A DNA stretch of 64,000 nucleotides from Pseudacidobacterium ailaaui (lineage in GTDB: Bacteria > Acidobacteriota > Terriglobia > Terriglobales > Acidobacteriaceae), in the NCBI RefSeq assembly GCF_000688455.1, contig NZ_JIAL01000001.1, positions 2,573,001 to 2,637,000 on the forward strand. The letters run 5' to 3'. This document shows positions 35,047 to 43,432 of the stretch, one piece after another (position 1 is the stretch's first letter; each line of letters begins with the position of its first letter). The position numbers and the translations under genes are program-made. A model generated the notes under the pieces. That model saw only the letters and a list, made by a program, of their open reading frames with translations, ran no database searches and was not told where the DNA came from.

Positions 35047-36300
35047 TTATTTTTGTGAGGTTTGACCCACGCTGCCGTCGGATGCGGCCAGCACTCGCGG
35101 AGGGCCGGCGGTCCCATCTGTCACGGTTGTAGTGAGCACGATCTGTAGATTGCTGTGAGGATTTTTGAGCGCAGGAACTCCGGCGATCGCCGCAATGCGT
35201 TGTGGATCCGATAAAAATTCACCCGCGGCTTCCGTGCCATAGGTGTAAAGTCCGCCGATGACGACCACCACCTGCCCCGTATCAGAGTTCCATATCCGTG
35301 AGATCAGGGCATAATCCTGCAGGCGAGGGCCGCTGACGGAACCCTGGTTTTCTGTGGGCTGATCTGTTGGCCAGCTCCAGCTTCGGTCCTCGGGATGTAG
35401 GTTGTCTTTGATATAGATAAGGTGACGTTCTCGGTCCAGCGCCAGCGTGTAACGAAGTTGCCGCGTAAGCCTCAGGCTCCATTCATTATTAAAAGCGCCG
35501 ATCAAGACCACGGGGTTCTGCCGCAGGTCGGAGAACGAACTTACTTCTTCCCGGCGGATGATCACAGTCTTTCGGCGACTGCTGAGAATCCCTAGCACGC
35601 GGGCAATGGTGACCGTGTCTCCAAAGGGTACGGTCGGTGCCGAGGTCCGGTGAATGACGGGAATCGGCGCGTCATTTACCGGGGTAGGAGGGCCGTCCGG
35701 TACATCGCCAACTGCAATCAGCACCGGACCTGGGGTGTCAATGACCGGCTTCCAGAACAAATACTGGGCATCCAGGGGGCGGATCCAGTGATAGAGCAGT
35801 GTCCCCGTAAGTAAGCTCAGGGCTGCAATGCAGGACCACAGATAAATGCGTGTTTTCGGACGAGCCGCAGGTTCCGGTGACGGAGTGTCTACTCGGTCTG
35901 GAGCGGCCACGGATATTTGTTCTGTCTTTTCGCTGGGTGGTGGCAGAAACTGAGGGATATAGGATCCCGGAACCAGTTGAATGCGCAGCTCGGATTTGTG
36001 CTGCTCGTCTCCGTAATAGATGGCCAACCGTTTGCGCAGCTCAATGGCGGCTGTGCGGACAACATGGTCTACATTTGTGTCATACGAAGGATCTCGTCCG
36101 AAGACCTCTACGCCAATGGTGCGTTCTTTAATCTGGTCTTCGGCGCCAGCCAGGGTCTTCTCGACGACATAACGGAGGAACTGAACCGACCGCTTACTGG
36201 TACGAAAAGCCGGGTCCTGCACCATCTTTTCCAGATGTTCGCGGATGGCTTCGGGGGCCAGTTCTGTGGCTGGCCTCTCCTGAATTTCAGATGTGAACAT
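35047..36300 (-). CDS. membrane-anchored regulator of the acidobacterial FxRDPxYD type
   Basis: The 417 residues begin with a winged-helix-like N-terminus containing RFLRYVVEKTLAG, IKERTIGVEVFGRDPSYDT and VRTAAIELRKRLAIYYGD (residues about 38-95), a pattern I associate with Acidobacteriota proteins that lie next to TonB receptors. A single membrane helix follows (about 150-172), then a periplasmic domain of about 240 residues. This layout (DNA-binding-like inside, sensor outside) recalls CadC/ToxR. Ligand is unknown. The TonB receptor starts 100 bases downstream, with a palindrome between them. Confidence 0.6.
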   Translation of the reverse strand: MFTSEIQERPATELAPEAIREHLEKMVQDPAFRTSKRSVQFLRYVVEKTLAGAEDQIKERTIGVEVFGRDPSYDTNVDHVVRTAAIELRKRLAIYYGDEQHKSELRIQLVPGSYIPQFLPPPSEKTEQISVAAPDRVDTPSPEPAARPKTRIYLWSCIAALSLLTGTLLYHWIRPLDAQYLFWKPVIDTPGPVLIAVGDVPDGPPTPVNDAPIPVIHRTSAPTVPFGDTVTIARVLGILSSRRKTVIIRREEVSSFSDLRQNPVVLIGAFNNEWSLRLTRQLRYTLALDRERHLIYIKDNLHPEDRSWSWPTDQPTENQGSVSGPRLQDYALISRIWNSDTGQVVVVIGGLYTYGTEAAGEFLSDPQRIAAIAGVPALKNPHSNLQIVLTTTVTDGTAGPPRVLAASDGSVGQTSQK

Positions 36301-36519
36301 ATTTCCTGACGGGCCTCATTCTAGCACCCGGTGAAGACCTTCGGCATGAGGTCTCTGCTCGGCCCTTGAGAGATCACGAATGTATTTTTTAGTCATGATC
36401 CGGGTCGTGAAGATGCGTGACGGCTCGGTAACCAGTTACACTAGTGAGTACAGCGAACAATCCAGCCCAAAGAAAGCTGCGGGCATCGGTGTACATCCTC
36501 GCTGAATGGAAAGAGGCAC

Positions 36520-37584
36520 ATGCAGCGGCATCAGATAGGCATTCTGGGTGCGACCGGAATGGTCGGCCAGCGTTTTATTCAGCTTCTTGAACAACATCCG
36601 TGGTTTGAAGTGGTATGGCTTGCGGCCAGCGACAAATCCTCAGGCAAGCGCTATGGCGATGCTGTGAAGTGGAAGCTGGATACTCCGCTTCCAGCACACA
36701 TCGCACAGATGCAGATTTCGCCGGCTACGCCGGAAAGCGCTCCGAAGATCATTTTTGCTGCGCTGGACTCTGACATTGCCCGTGAATTGGAGCCAAAATT
36801 CGCGGCAGCCGGATGTGCCGTCATCTCCAACTCAAGCGCTTTTCGTATGCAGCAAGATGTGCCGCTGGTGATTCCGGAGGTCAATGGCGATCATCTGCCG
36901 CTGCTTGAAAAGCAGACCTGGCGCAAACAGTCGGGCGGTTATCTTGTCACCAACCCGAATTGCTCTGCCATTGGCCTGGTGCTCGCTCTGAAGCCGCTGG
37001 AAGAGCGCTTCGGCCTCGATGCCATTTTCGTGAGCACGATGCAGGCCGTCAGCGGGGCCGGATACCCCGGCGTTCCGTCACTGGACATTCTTGGCAATGT
37101 GGTCCCCTACATCAAGAGCGAAGAAGAGAAGATGCAGGAAGAGACGCTGAAGCTGCTGGGATGCCTGAAAGACGACCGCGTGCAGCCCCTTGAGGCAAAA
37201 ATTTCTGCGCATTGCAATCGGGTTCCCGTTGAAGACGGCCACACGGAGAGCGTGAGCATCAAGCTGCGCAAGCCAGCCACGCGCGAGCAGATTCTGGCAG
37301 CCTGGCAGGAGTTTCGGCCCCTTGCCGGACAGAATCTGCCAACGGCTCCTGCCCAACCCATTGAGTTTATTCCTGCAGATGACCGCCCACAGCCGCGACT
37401 GGACCGGATGAGAGGTCATGGCATGGCAGCAGTCGTGGGGCGTCTTCGCCCTTGTACGCTGTTTGACTGGAAGTTTACGGTCCTCTCGCACAATACGATT
37501 CGTGGAGCTGCTGGAGCGGCATTGCTGAATGCCGAGCTTTTGGCAACACTGGGTAAACTTGAACCTGCGGCGGTCCCGGCATGA
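36520..37584 (+). CDS. asd: aspartate-semialdehyde dehydrogenase
   Basis: Converts aspartyl phosphate to aspartate semialdehyde. The 354 residues start with the NADP-binding GILGATGMVGQRFIQLL and have the catalytic Cys148 in NPNCSAIG and the substrate-binding MQAVSGAGYPGV. It belongs to the archaeal/fungal-like ASADH type rather than the E. coli type. AAAGAGG precedes the ATG. The stop overlaps lysC by four bases (ATGA), so asd-lysC-dapB form one operon for lysine/diaminopimelate and threonine/methionine precursors. Confidence 0.95.
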   Translation: MQRHQIGILGATGMVGQRFIQLLEQHPWFEVVWLAASDKSSGKRYGDAVKWKLDTPLPAHIAQMQISPATPESAPKIIFAALDSDIARELEPKFAAAGCAVISNSSAFRMQQDVPLVIPEVNGDHLPLLEKQTWRKQSGGYLVTNPNCSAIGLVLALKPLEERFGLDAIFVSTMQAVSGAGYPGVPSLDILGNVVPYIKSEEEKMQEETLKLLGCLKDDRVQPLEAKISAHCNRVPVEDGHTESVSIKLRKPATREQILAAWQEFRPLAGQNLPTAPAQPIEFIPADDRPQPRLDRMRGHGMAAVVGRLRPCTLFDWKFTVLSHNTIRGAAGAALLNAELLATLGKLEPAAVPA

Positions 37585-39053
37585 AGAAACTTGTTGTGAT
37601 GAAATTCGGCGGCACCTCTGTGGAGGATGCTGTCGCCATCAACCGCACGGCCAGCATTGTGAGCACTCGCCGCAACCAGGGCGTCCAGCCGATTGTTGTT
37701 GTCAGCGCAATGGCAAAAGTGACTGATCAGTTGCTGGCTGCCGCCAATGCTGCCTCCCGCGGAGACCGCAATGGCGCTCTGGCCATCACCGCACGTCTGC
37801 GTAGTCGCCACAAGGAAGTTGCATGCAGACTGACCGCCCAGGCCGCTGCCAAACCGGGAAATGACTGCGCGGATTTTACTGGGCCCGAATATGCAGAAAC
37901 GCAGACCTGGATCGATGCCGAGTTTGATGCTCTCGACGAGATTCTGCGCGGCCTCGCCGCCGTGAACGAGCTTACGCCGCGGATTAGCGACATGATTGTC
38001 TCCTATGGCGAGCGTCTTTCCAGCCGGATGATCGCCGAAGCATTTGCGCAGCGTGGCCTCGATGGCGTACACGTTGATGCACGCCACTGCATCATTACCG
38101 ATGCACAGCACGGGAAGGCAATCCCCCAGGATGCTCTGATTGCCGAGCGGCTGAAAGAGTATGTGCTGCCCCATGCTTACCAAGGTAAGACCGTCGTCAT
38201 GGGCGGTTTTATCGGCTCAACGGAAAAAGGCGTGACCACCACCCTTGGCCGCGGAGGGTCTGACTTTACGGCTGCGCTGGTTGGCGGTGGAATCCATGCC
38301 GAGGCCATCGAAATCTGGACCGATGTCAATGGCATTATGACCGCTGATCCACGGGTCTGCCCGGATGCTCTGCGGGTGAAGACCATCAGCTTTGAGGAAG
38401 CAGCGGAACTGGCCTATTTCGGTGCGAAGGTATTGCATCCGGCCACGATTCTTCCTGCCGTGCAGAAGAACATCCCGGTGCTTGTCCTCAACTCGCGCAA
38501 CCCTGAGAACGAAGGCACGCGCATCATCTCACTCGCCCCTAGCTGCCGCAGCCCTTTCAAATCCATCGCAGTAAAGAAAAAGCTGACGATCATTGATGTG
38601 GTGGCCAGCCGTATGCTGATGACCCATGGTTATCTGCGGGCGATCTTTGAGGTATTCGACAAACATAAGACTCCCGTGGACATGGTGTCCACCTCCGAGG
38701 TAAGTGTGTCACTCACCGTGGACACGACGGAAAAGATCCCCGAGATTGCGGCTGACCTGAGCAAGCTTGCTGATGTGAAGTATGAAGGACGCAAGGCCCT
38801 CGTATGTATGGTGGGCGAAAACATCCGTGGGCAGAATGGCATTGCTGCGCGCGTCTTTGGCGCCATCCGACATATCAATATCCGCATGATTTCGCAGGGG
38901 GCCTCTGAGATTAATATGAGTTTCATGATCGAAGAAGAGGATGCCGACGAAGCCGTGCGGTCACTTCATGCAGAGTTCTTTGAAGACCCCGATCCGGAGG
39001 TCTTCGATGTGGAAGCGCGCAAAAGTGCCGCCGCGGAAACAACTGTGAGGTAG
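37581..39053 (+). CDS. lysC: aspartate kinase
   Basis: Phosphorylates L-aspartate, the first step of the aspartate pathway. The 490 residues have the N-terminal KFGGTSVEDA, the central GFIGSTEKGVTTTLGRGGSDFTAAL and WTDVNGIMTADPR, and two C-terminal ACT modules (about residues 325-480) for feedback control, including MVSTSEVSVSLTVD. There is no homoserine dehydrogenase fusion. It overlaps asd and lies two bases before dapB. Confidence 0.95.
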   Translation: MKKLVVMKFGGTSVEDAVAINRTASIVSTRRNQGVQPIVVVSAMAKVTDQLLAAANAASRGDRNGALAITARLRSRHKEVACRLTAQAAAKPGNDCADFTGPEYAETQTWIDAEFDALDEILRGLAAVNELTPRISDMIVSYGERLSSRMIAEAFAQRGLDGVHVDARHCIITDAQHGKAIPQDALIAERLKEYVLPHAYQGKTVVMGGFIGSTEKGVTTTLGRGGSDFTAALVGGGIHAEAIEIWTDVNGIMTADPRVCPDALRVKTISFEEAAELAYFGAKVLHPATILPAVQKNIPVLVLNSRNPENEGTRIISLAPSCRSPFKSIAVKKKLTIIDVVASRMLMTHGYLRAIFEVFDKHKTPVDMVSTSEVSVSLTVDTTEKIPEIAADLSKLADVKYEGRKALVCMVGENIRGQNGIAARVFGAIRHINIRMISQGASEINMSFMIEEEDADEAVRSLHAEFFEDPDPEVFDVEARKSAAAETTVR

Positions 39054-39055
39054 CC

Positions 39056-39739
39056 ATGCTTTTTCTGGTGCTGGGTCGCGGGAAAACCGGGCGCGTTGTT
39101 GCAGATGTCGCTGCTGAGCATGGTCATAGTGTCCGGGTGGTAGGGGAAGAAGAAAACCGGAATGCCACGGCTTTGACTGCTCCGTTTCTTGCCGGTTTTG
39201 ATGCCGTGATTGACTTCACGACGCCTGAGGCGGCTGTTTCCAACATGCGTGCCTGCCTCGCGAATGGGGCGCGAATGGTGGTGGGCACAACCGGATGGTA
39301 TCAGCACCTGGATGATATGCGTTCCCTTGCTGCTCGAAAAAATGCCGGCTTTCTGTATGGCACGAATTTCTCGCTGGGTGTGCAGGCCGTGCTTCGTCTG
39401 GCGCGCGAACTCGCAATGGCCCTGCCGCATTATCATTTCACAATTACGGAAACCCATCACGTTCAGAAGAAAGACGCTCCTTCCGGTACAGCTTTGTCCC
39501 TCCAACAGGCGTTGCAATCGGCCAATCCCTCTTTACAGGTGGAGATCACCTCGAAGCGGGAGGGGGATGTCTCCGGGATCCATGTGATTGAAGCCCGTTC
39601 TAACGAAGAGGTCATCAAAATCGAGCATGAGGCATTTTCGCGCCGCGCTTTCGCTGAAGGTGCAGTACGTGCCGCTGAGTGGATTGTCGGCAAAACGGGC
39701 GTGTGGAACTTCAGCGAGATTGCTGACCAACTGAGCTAA
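39056..39739 (+). CDS. dapB: 4-hydroxy-tetrahydrodipicolinate reductase
   Basis: The 227-residue enzyme reduces the product of DapA in diaminopimelate synthesis. The catalytic/substrate motif ETHHVQKKDAPSGTA is intact (about residues 132-146). The N-terminal nucleotide site is the shortened GRGKTGRVVADVA form instead of the usual G(A/C)xGRMG, and the protein is 20-40 residues shorter than most DapB. Its end overlaps the convergent acetyltransferase gene by 29 bases. Confidence 0.9.
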   Translation: MLFLVLGRGKTGRVVADVAAEHGHSVRVVGEEENRNATALTAPFLAGFDAVIDFTTPEAAVSNMRACLANGARMVVGTTGWYQHLDDMRSLAARKNAGFLYGTNFSLGVQAVLRLARELAMALPHYHFTITETHHVQKKDAPSGTALSLQQALQSANPSLQVEITSKREGDVSGIHVIEARSNEEVIKIEHEAFSRRAFAEGAVRAAEWIVGKTGVWNFSEIADQLS

Positions 39740-40310
39740 GCATATCTTCGTTTGTGTCTGTCGGGCGCGGACGAAGGACCCTGGCAGGATTCCCCGCGCT
39801 GATGGTCATCGGCGGAACATCTTTTGTGACTACACTGCATGCACCCACCACTGCGCCCCGCCCAACCGTCACGCCCGGGGCTACAAAAACATGAGTGGCC
39901 AGCCAGACCTCGGGCTCGATCACAACTTTGCGGGCAAAAATATCGAAGGTCGGCTTCAAATAATCGTGTGCAGCTGCGCAGATATAGGAATACTGAGAGA
40001 CACAGGCGTTATCTCCGATATAGATTTCACCCAGGGTGTAAAGCGTGACGTGGTCCCCGATCCAGACATGATCGCCAATGGTAAGCTTCCAGGGGTAGGT
40101 AATCTCCGCTGTTGGCCGGACAATGACCCCCTTCCCAATCCTCGCTCCAAAAAGACGCAGGAGAAAATTGCGCCAGCCATACATAAATTGCGGAGAGCAA
40201 TGAAAAAGCGTACTCTGCACAATCCACCAAAGCTGCACAAACCATGCAGGCCGTCCGCGAAAATTTGGCGGCAAAGAAAACTTTCCCAGGTCCTGAACAC
40301 GTGGTTGCAT
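39711..40310 (-). CDS. WcaF-like colanic/exopolysaccharide acetyltransferase
   Basis: A 199-residue left-handed beta-helix (hexapeptide repeat) acetyltransferase. The N-terminal part (PAWFVQLWWIVQSTLFHCSP..MYGWRNFLLRLFGARIG) is typical of WcaF, followed by hexapeptide coils with YPWKLTIGDHVWIGDHVTLY and WLATHVFVAPGVTVGRGAVVGA. It would O-acetylate a lipid-linked sugar. No partner glycan genes are adjacent; it may serve the same polysaccharide as the GT4 and flippase genes. Confidence 0.85.
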   Translation of the reverse strand: MQPRVQDLGKFSLPPNFRGRPAWFVQLWWIVQSTLFHCSPQFMYGWRNFLLRLFGARIGKGVIVRPTAEITYPWKLTIGDHVWIGDHVTLYTLGEIYIGDNACVSQYSYICAAAHDYLKPTFDIFARKVVIEPEVWLATHVFVAPGVTVGRGAVVGACSVVTKDVPPMTISAGNPARVLRPRPTDTNEDMLSSVGQQSR

Positions 40311-40382
40311 GTGTGTTCAGTTTAAGACATCGTAATTACTTTCTCCTTCATTAATTTCTGTTTCATTCTTCATGCTAGGGAT

Positions 40383-40904
40383 CTACAGCAAGGGATGGGG
40401 TGAAGCTCCTTGTGGGAGGAAGAGGTCGCCTTGTTGTGGCCTTTCTTCCGGTAGGGGTTTCTTTCTGGCAGAAGCTCCGATGACAGCAATGACTTCCCAG
40501 GAGATGAGAGCGCTGCGCGGAATCCACACTCTCTGGGTATTGCCTCGGAGATCGGGAGGGGTAAGGAAGAATCCTTCGGGTGCCAGAAGGCTGAGATTGT
40601 TCTCCGCCAGGCCATCGAGTGCATCGCCATCCTGAAGTTGAAGACGAAGCCATAGTCCTTCCCCGCGAGGACGTCCGGCGAAATTTTTGCGCAAAAGGCG
40701 CTCCGGATTCTGAGGTTCGCCAGAATTAAAGTCGCGGACGAAGCATACCCATTTAAGTTGCTGAATAGAAAGAATTAATACTTTTCCAGAAAGGTCCAAA
40801 AGCTCTAGGTTGCCTTGCCGGGCGAAGCCCTCGGAGGGAAGATATCCGGCAAGCCAATCCCGGTTCAGTTTGCGAACCACGACCTTTTTGCGGCTGGAGG
40901 CCAT
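40383..40904 (-). CDS. conserved hypothetical soluble protein
   Basis: A 173-residue protein with no signal peptide or membrane segment. Its middle holds VLILSIQQLKWVCFVRDFNSGE and LLAPEGFFLTPPDLRGNTQRVWIPRSALISWEVIAVIGA, a beta-rich pattern, and the N-terminus is basic (SSRKKVVVRKLNRDW). A TATACT lies 24 bases upstream of the ATG on its strand. I do not recognise the family; it looks real because it is long, conserved-looking in composition and fills the space between two genes. Confidence 0.55.
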   Translation of the reverse strand: MASSRKKVVVRKLNRDWLAGYLPSEGFARQGNLELLDLSGKVLILSIQQLKWVCFVRDFNSGEPQNPERLLRKNFAGRPRGEGLWLRLQLQDGDALDGLAENNLSLLAPEGFFLTPPDLRGNTQRVWIPRSALISWEVIAVIGASARKKPLPEERPQQGDLFLPQGASPHPLL

Positions 40905-41090
40905 AAAAAGTTAAAAGATTCTAGAAGTATACGGCACCTGAAATTGTGCAAAGCCGTAGCTATTTCATTCCCTGTATGTTACAGTGTTGCTTTGTATTGT
41001 GGGTAGATGTACCTGTAAGCCGTTGGAAATCAGTGGTTTAACTTTCGCTGGCTTCCCGGGCGGCAAACTTTTCATTGCAGACTGTTTACG
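40905..41090. other. divergent promoter region before the CCA-adding enzyme gene
   Basis: No gene visible. GTATAC at 40928-40933 may serve as a -10 on the minus strand for the 173-residue gene. On the plus strand no clear -35/-10 pair with correct spacing was found and no Shine-Dalgarno precedes ATG 41091. Confidence 0.35.
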
Positions 41091-42785
41091 ATGCCCGACT
41101 ATATTTATCTTCTGGAAAACCGCCTTTTACCTGCCCAGCAAAAAGCCATCCAACAAGTGCGCGACGCCGCCCGCGATGCGGGAATGACGGTTTTTCTCAC
41201 AGGTGGGGCCGTCCGCGATCTGACCACGGGAACCACTGTTTATGATCTGGATTTCACCGTGCAGGGAAATGCCCTAAAGCTGAAAAAGGCATTAGAAAAA
41301 GCTGGCGCGGTACTTTGGGGAGAGCACGAGCCGACCCGGACCCTGTTTTTCTGGTTTCCAGGCAGTGTAAGAGTAGAGGTCTCAAGCGCGCGGCGGGAAG
41401 AGTTTCCAAAGCCAGGCAAGCCTGTCTACCACTGGGCGCCGATTCTGGAAGATTTGCGCCGCCGGGATTTTACGGCGAATGCCATGGCGATTTCGCTCAA
41501 CGAAGGCTCCTATGGGCTATTGCTGGACCCCCTGAACGGAATTGCTGATATCGAGGCCAGACAATTACGATTGATCAGCCCTTACGGCTTTATCGAAGAT
41601 CCTTCGCGCCTGCTGCGTGCAGTGCGGCTGCACACCCGACTGGGATGGGCCCTGGAAGAGAGGACCCAGGCCCGTTATGAAAATGCCAAAAATGAAGACG
41701 TTATCGAATCCATTTCTGCATATCTGAAGGGATACGAACTGGAAGAGATAGGGCATGAGCAGGACGGACTGCGGGTGTTGAAGGCGCTGGAGGCCGAAGG
41801 CTGGATGAAGAAGACCTTCCCGGTCTGGACCAGTTCCAAAGCGGATGCTCATGGATTGGAGCATTTACTGGAAGTCTATTACCAGCTTTTGATGCAGGGG
41901 GTCCATCCGGACCTTTCTGCGGCCCAGATGGAGCTGCTGACGGCCAAAATGCAGCCCAAAGAGATTGCCTTATTGAAGCGGACCTTCCCCCGACACGGCT
42001 TCGTAGAGCAATGGAACCATCTGGAGGCAGAAGCCAAGAAATTTGCCAACCTTCTGACCAGTAAAGATGCAGCCACACCCTCTGCCACGTGGAAGCTGAT
42101 TACCTCCTATCAACCGGAGCCGGTTCTCTGGCTGGCTTATTCAGGCAAAGGTGCCGCCATCCAGAATAAATTCAAAAACTTCTTTACAGTTTGGCCGGAA
42201 TCCAGGCAAAAGATTCCGCTTGCCCTGATGCAGGAAATGCGGATCACTCCCGAGATTGAGCGCTACCAGGAACTGCTGCAGGAGCTCTTCTTCCATCTGA
42301 TTGATGGAAAGTTGCAGACGGAGGAGGAAATGCGCGCCTTCCTGGAACCCTATTCGCCACCGGCACCCCCTCCGCCTGTGAGCCTTCGCCGCTCTCGTCG
42401 AAAGGCCGCCGAGCCCAGGATCAAATCTGAAAAGTTTGAAGAGGGAGAGGAAGAGATTGAAGTGCCGAACCTTGAGGACCTCGACCTCGACATAGAAGAA
42501 GATGAAGAAGCCACGGAAGAAGAAGATGCGGAGGAGGAAGTGCAGGACGAGCCTGCCGTAAAGACGAAGGCCGCGGCTGCGCAGGAAAAGAAGGAAGCAA
42601 AGCACAAGCCTGTACCCGCAAAGAAAACATCGAGTAAAGCTGTCCCGGCGGCTGGTTCAAAAGCTGCGAAATCAAAAAGCTCGAAGAAAAGTAATGCCTC
42701 TATGGCAAGCAAGGCATCGAAGGTGAAGCCAGCCAAAAAGGCGACATCGAAGCCTGGAAAAAAGGCTGCGAAGAAGAAGCATTAG
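41091..42785 (+). CDS. CCA tRNA nucleotidyltransferase / poly(A) polymerase family, with long charged tail
   Basis: The nucleotidyltransferase head has FLTGGAVRDL and YDLDFTVQG (metal-binding DxD) within residues 30-65, RRDFTANAMAIS and the PFGIFEDPSRLLRAVR-type motif at about 160-185. It would add or repair the 3'-CCA of tRNAs or polyadenylate RNA. The body ends near residue 420. A 145-residue tail follows: Pro-rich, then strongly acidic (about 440-490), then Lys/Ala/Ser-rich and histone-H1-like to the end. The tail is not part of the family and may bind nucleic acid. Confidence 0.85.
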   Translation: MPDYIYLLENRLLPAQQKAIQQVRDAARDAGMTVFLTGGAVRDLTTGTTVYDLDFTVQGNALKLKKALEKAGAVLWGEHEPTRTLFFWFPGSVRVEVSSARREEFPKPGKPVYHWAPILEDLRRRDFTANAMAISLNEGSYGLLLDPLNGIADIEARQLRLISPYGFIEDPSRLLRAVRLHTRLGWALEERTQARYENAKNEDVIESISAYLKGYELEEIGHEQDGLRVLKALEAEGWMKKTFPVWTSSKADAHGLEHLLEVYYQLLMQGVHPDLSAAQMELLTAKMQPKEIALLKRTFPRHGFVEQWNHLEAEAKKFANLLTSKDAATPSATWKLITSYQPEPVLWLAYSGKGAAIQNKFKNFFTVWPESRQKIPLALMQEMRITPEIERYQELLQELFFHLIDGKLQTEEEMRAFLEPYSPPAPPPPVSLRRSRRKAAEPRIKSEKFEEGEEEIEVPNLEDLDLDIEEDEEATEEEDAEEEVQDEPAVKTKAAAAQEKKEAKHKPVPAKKTSSKAVPAAGSKAAKSKSSKKSNASMASKASKVKPAKKATSKPGKKAAKKKH

Positions 42786-43423
42786 AGATTACCGGCTGAG
42801 GTTTTTGATAACTCCACCGTGTCTTTAGCCAAACGCCTGGAAGGGCATTGTTCCAGGTCGCAAACCTGCCGTTTGGCGAGCTCATGCAGCAGTTGCTTGC
42901 GTGCCTCACCTGCGGGCATCGATCCAAGAACCTCCCGCCGCAGCTTTCCTAAAGAATCCAGCCACTGGCCAAGGTCTTGCGGTAGCTGTTCGTCGATCTC
43001 CTGGCGTAATTGCTGGGCCAAGGCAGGACTTTGGCCCGCCGTTGAGATGGCAATTTGCAGGCTGCCTCTGTTGACGATGGAGGGAAAGTAAAAATCACAG
43101 TTTGGAGGATCGTCCACAGCATTGCAAATGATGCCGGACCGCGTGGCTTCACGATAGACGCATGCGTTTACCTCAGACCGGTTCGTAGCCGTCACGACAA
43201 GGAACATCCCAGTGAGATCTGAGGGCACAAACTCACGACGATGCCACTGGAGGCGGCCTTGCTGGGCCAGTGCCGCAATCTCGGGTTTGGCCTCTGGGGC
43301 GACCACAGTGACTTCAGCTTCTGAGGCCAGCAAACCCTCAATCTTTGATTCCGCAACTTCGCCCGCACCCACGACCAGGCATTTTCTGCCTTTCATTTTC
43401 AGGAAAACAGGGAAGAGACCCAT
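42782..43423 (-). CDS. precorrin-2 dehydrogenase / siroheme ferrochelatase-type protein (CysG N-domain)
   Basis: The 213-residue protein corresponds to the N-terminal module of CysG (Met8-like): LFPVFLKMKGRKCLVVGAGEVAESKIEGLL starts the Rossmann fold, and VNACVYREATRSGIICNAVDDPPNCDFYFPS holds the active-site region with the conserved Asp. The C-terminal methyltransferase half of CysG is absent. It oxidises precorrin-2 and may insert iron, giving siroheme for the reductase encoded just upstream in the same direction, nine bases away. Confidence 0.9.
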   Translation of the reverse strand: MGLFPVFLKMKGRKCLVVGAGEVAESKIEGLLASEAEVTVVAPEAKPEIAALAQQGRLQWHRREFVPSDLTGMFLVVTATNRSEVNACVYREATRSGIICNAVDDPPNCDFYFPSIVNRGSLQIAISTAGQSPALAQQLRQEIDEQLPQDLGQWLDSLGKLRREVLGSMPAGEARKQLLHELAKRQVCDLEQCPSRRLAKDTVELSKTSAGNL

Positions 43424-43432
43424 TCCGTTATC

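Noticed and set aside
36395-36505. 36-codon ORF ending 14 bases before asd, looked at as a possible leader peptide
   Set aside because: It has no run of Lys, Thr, Met or Ile codons, no following terminator hairpin and no Shine-Dalgarno. Probably chance.
36301-36519. Possible lysine riboswitch before asd-lysC-dapB
   Set aside because: The conserved L-box core bases and a terminator or Shine-Dalgarno-sequestering stem could not be found by eye.
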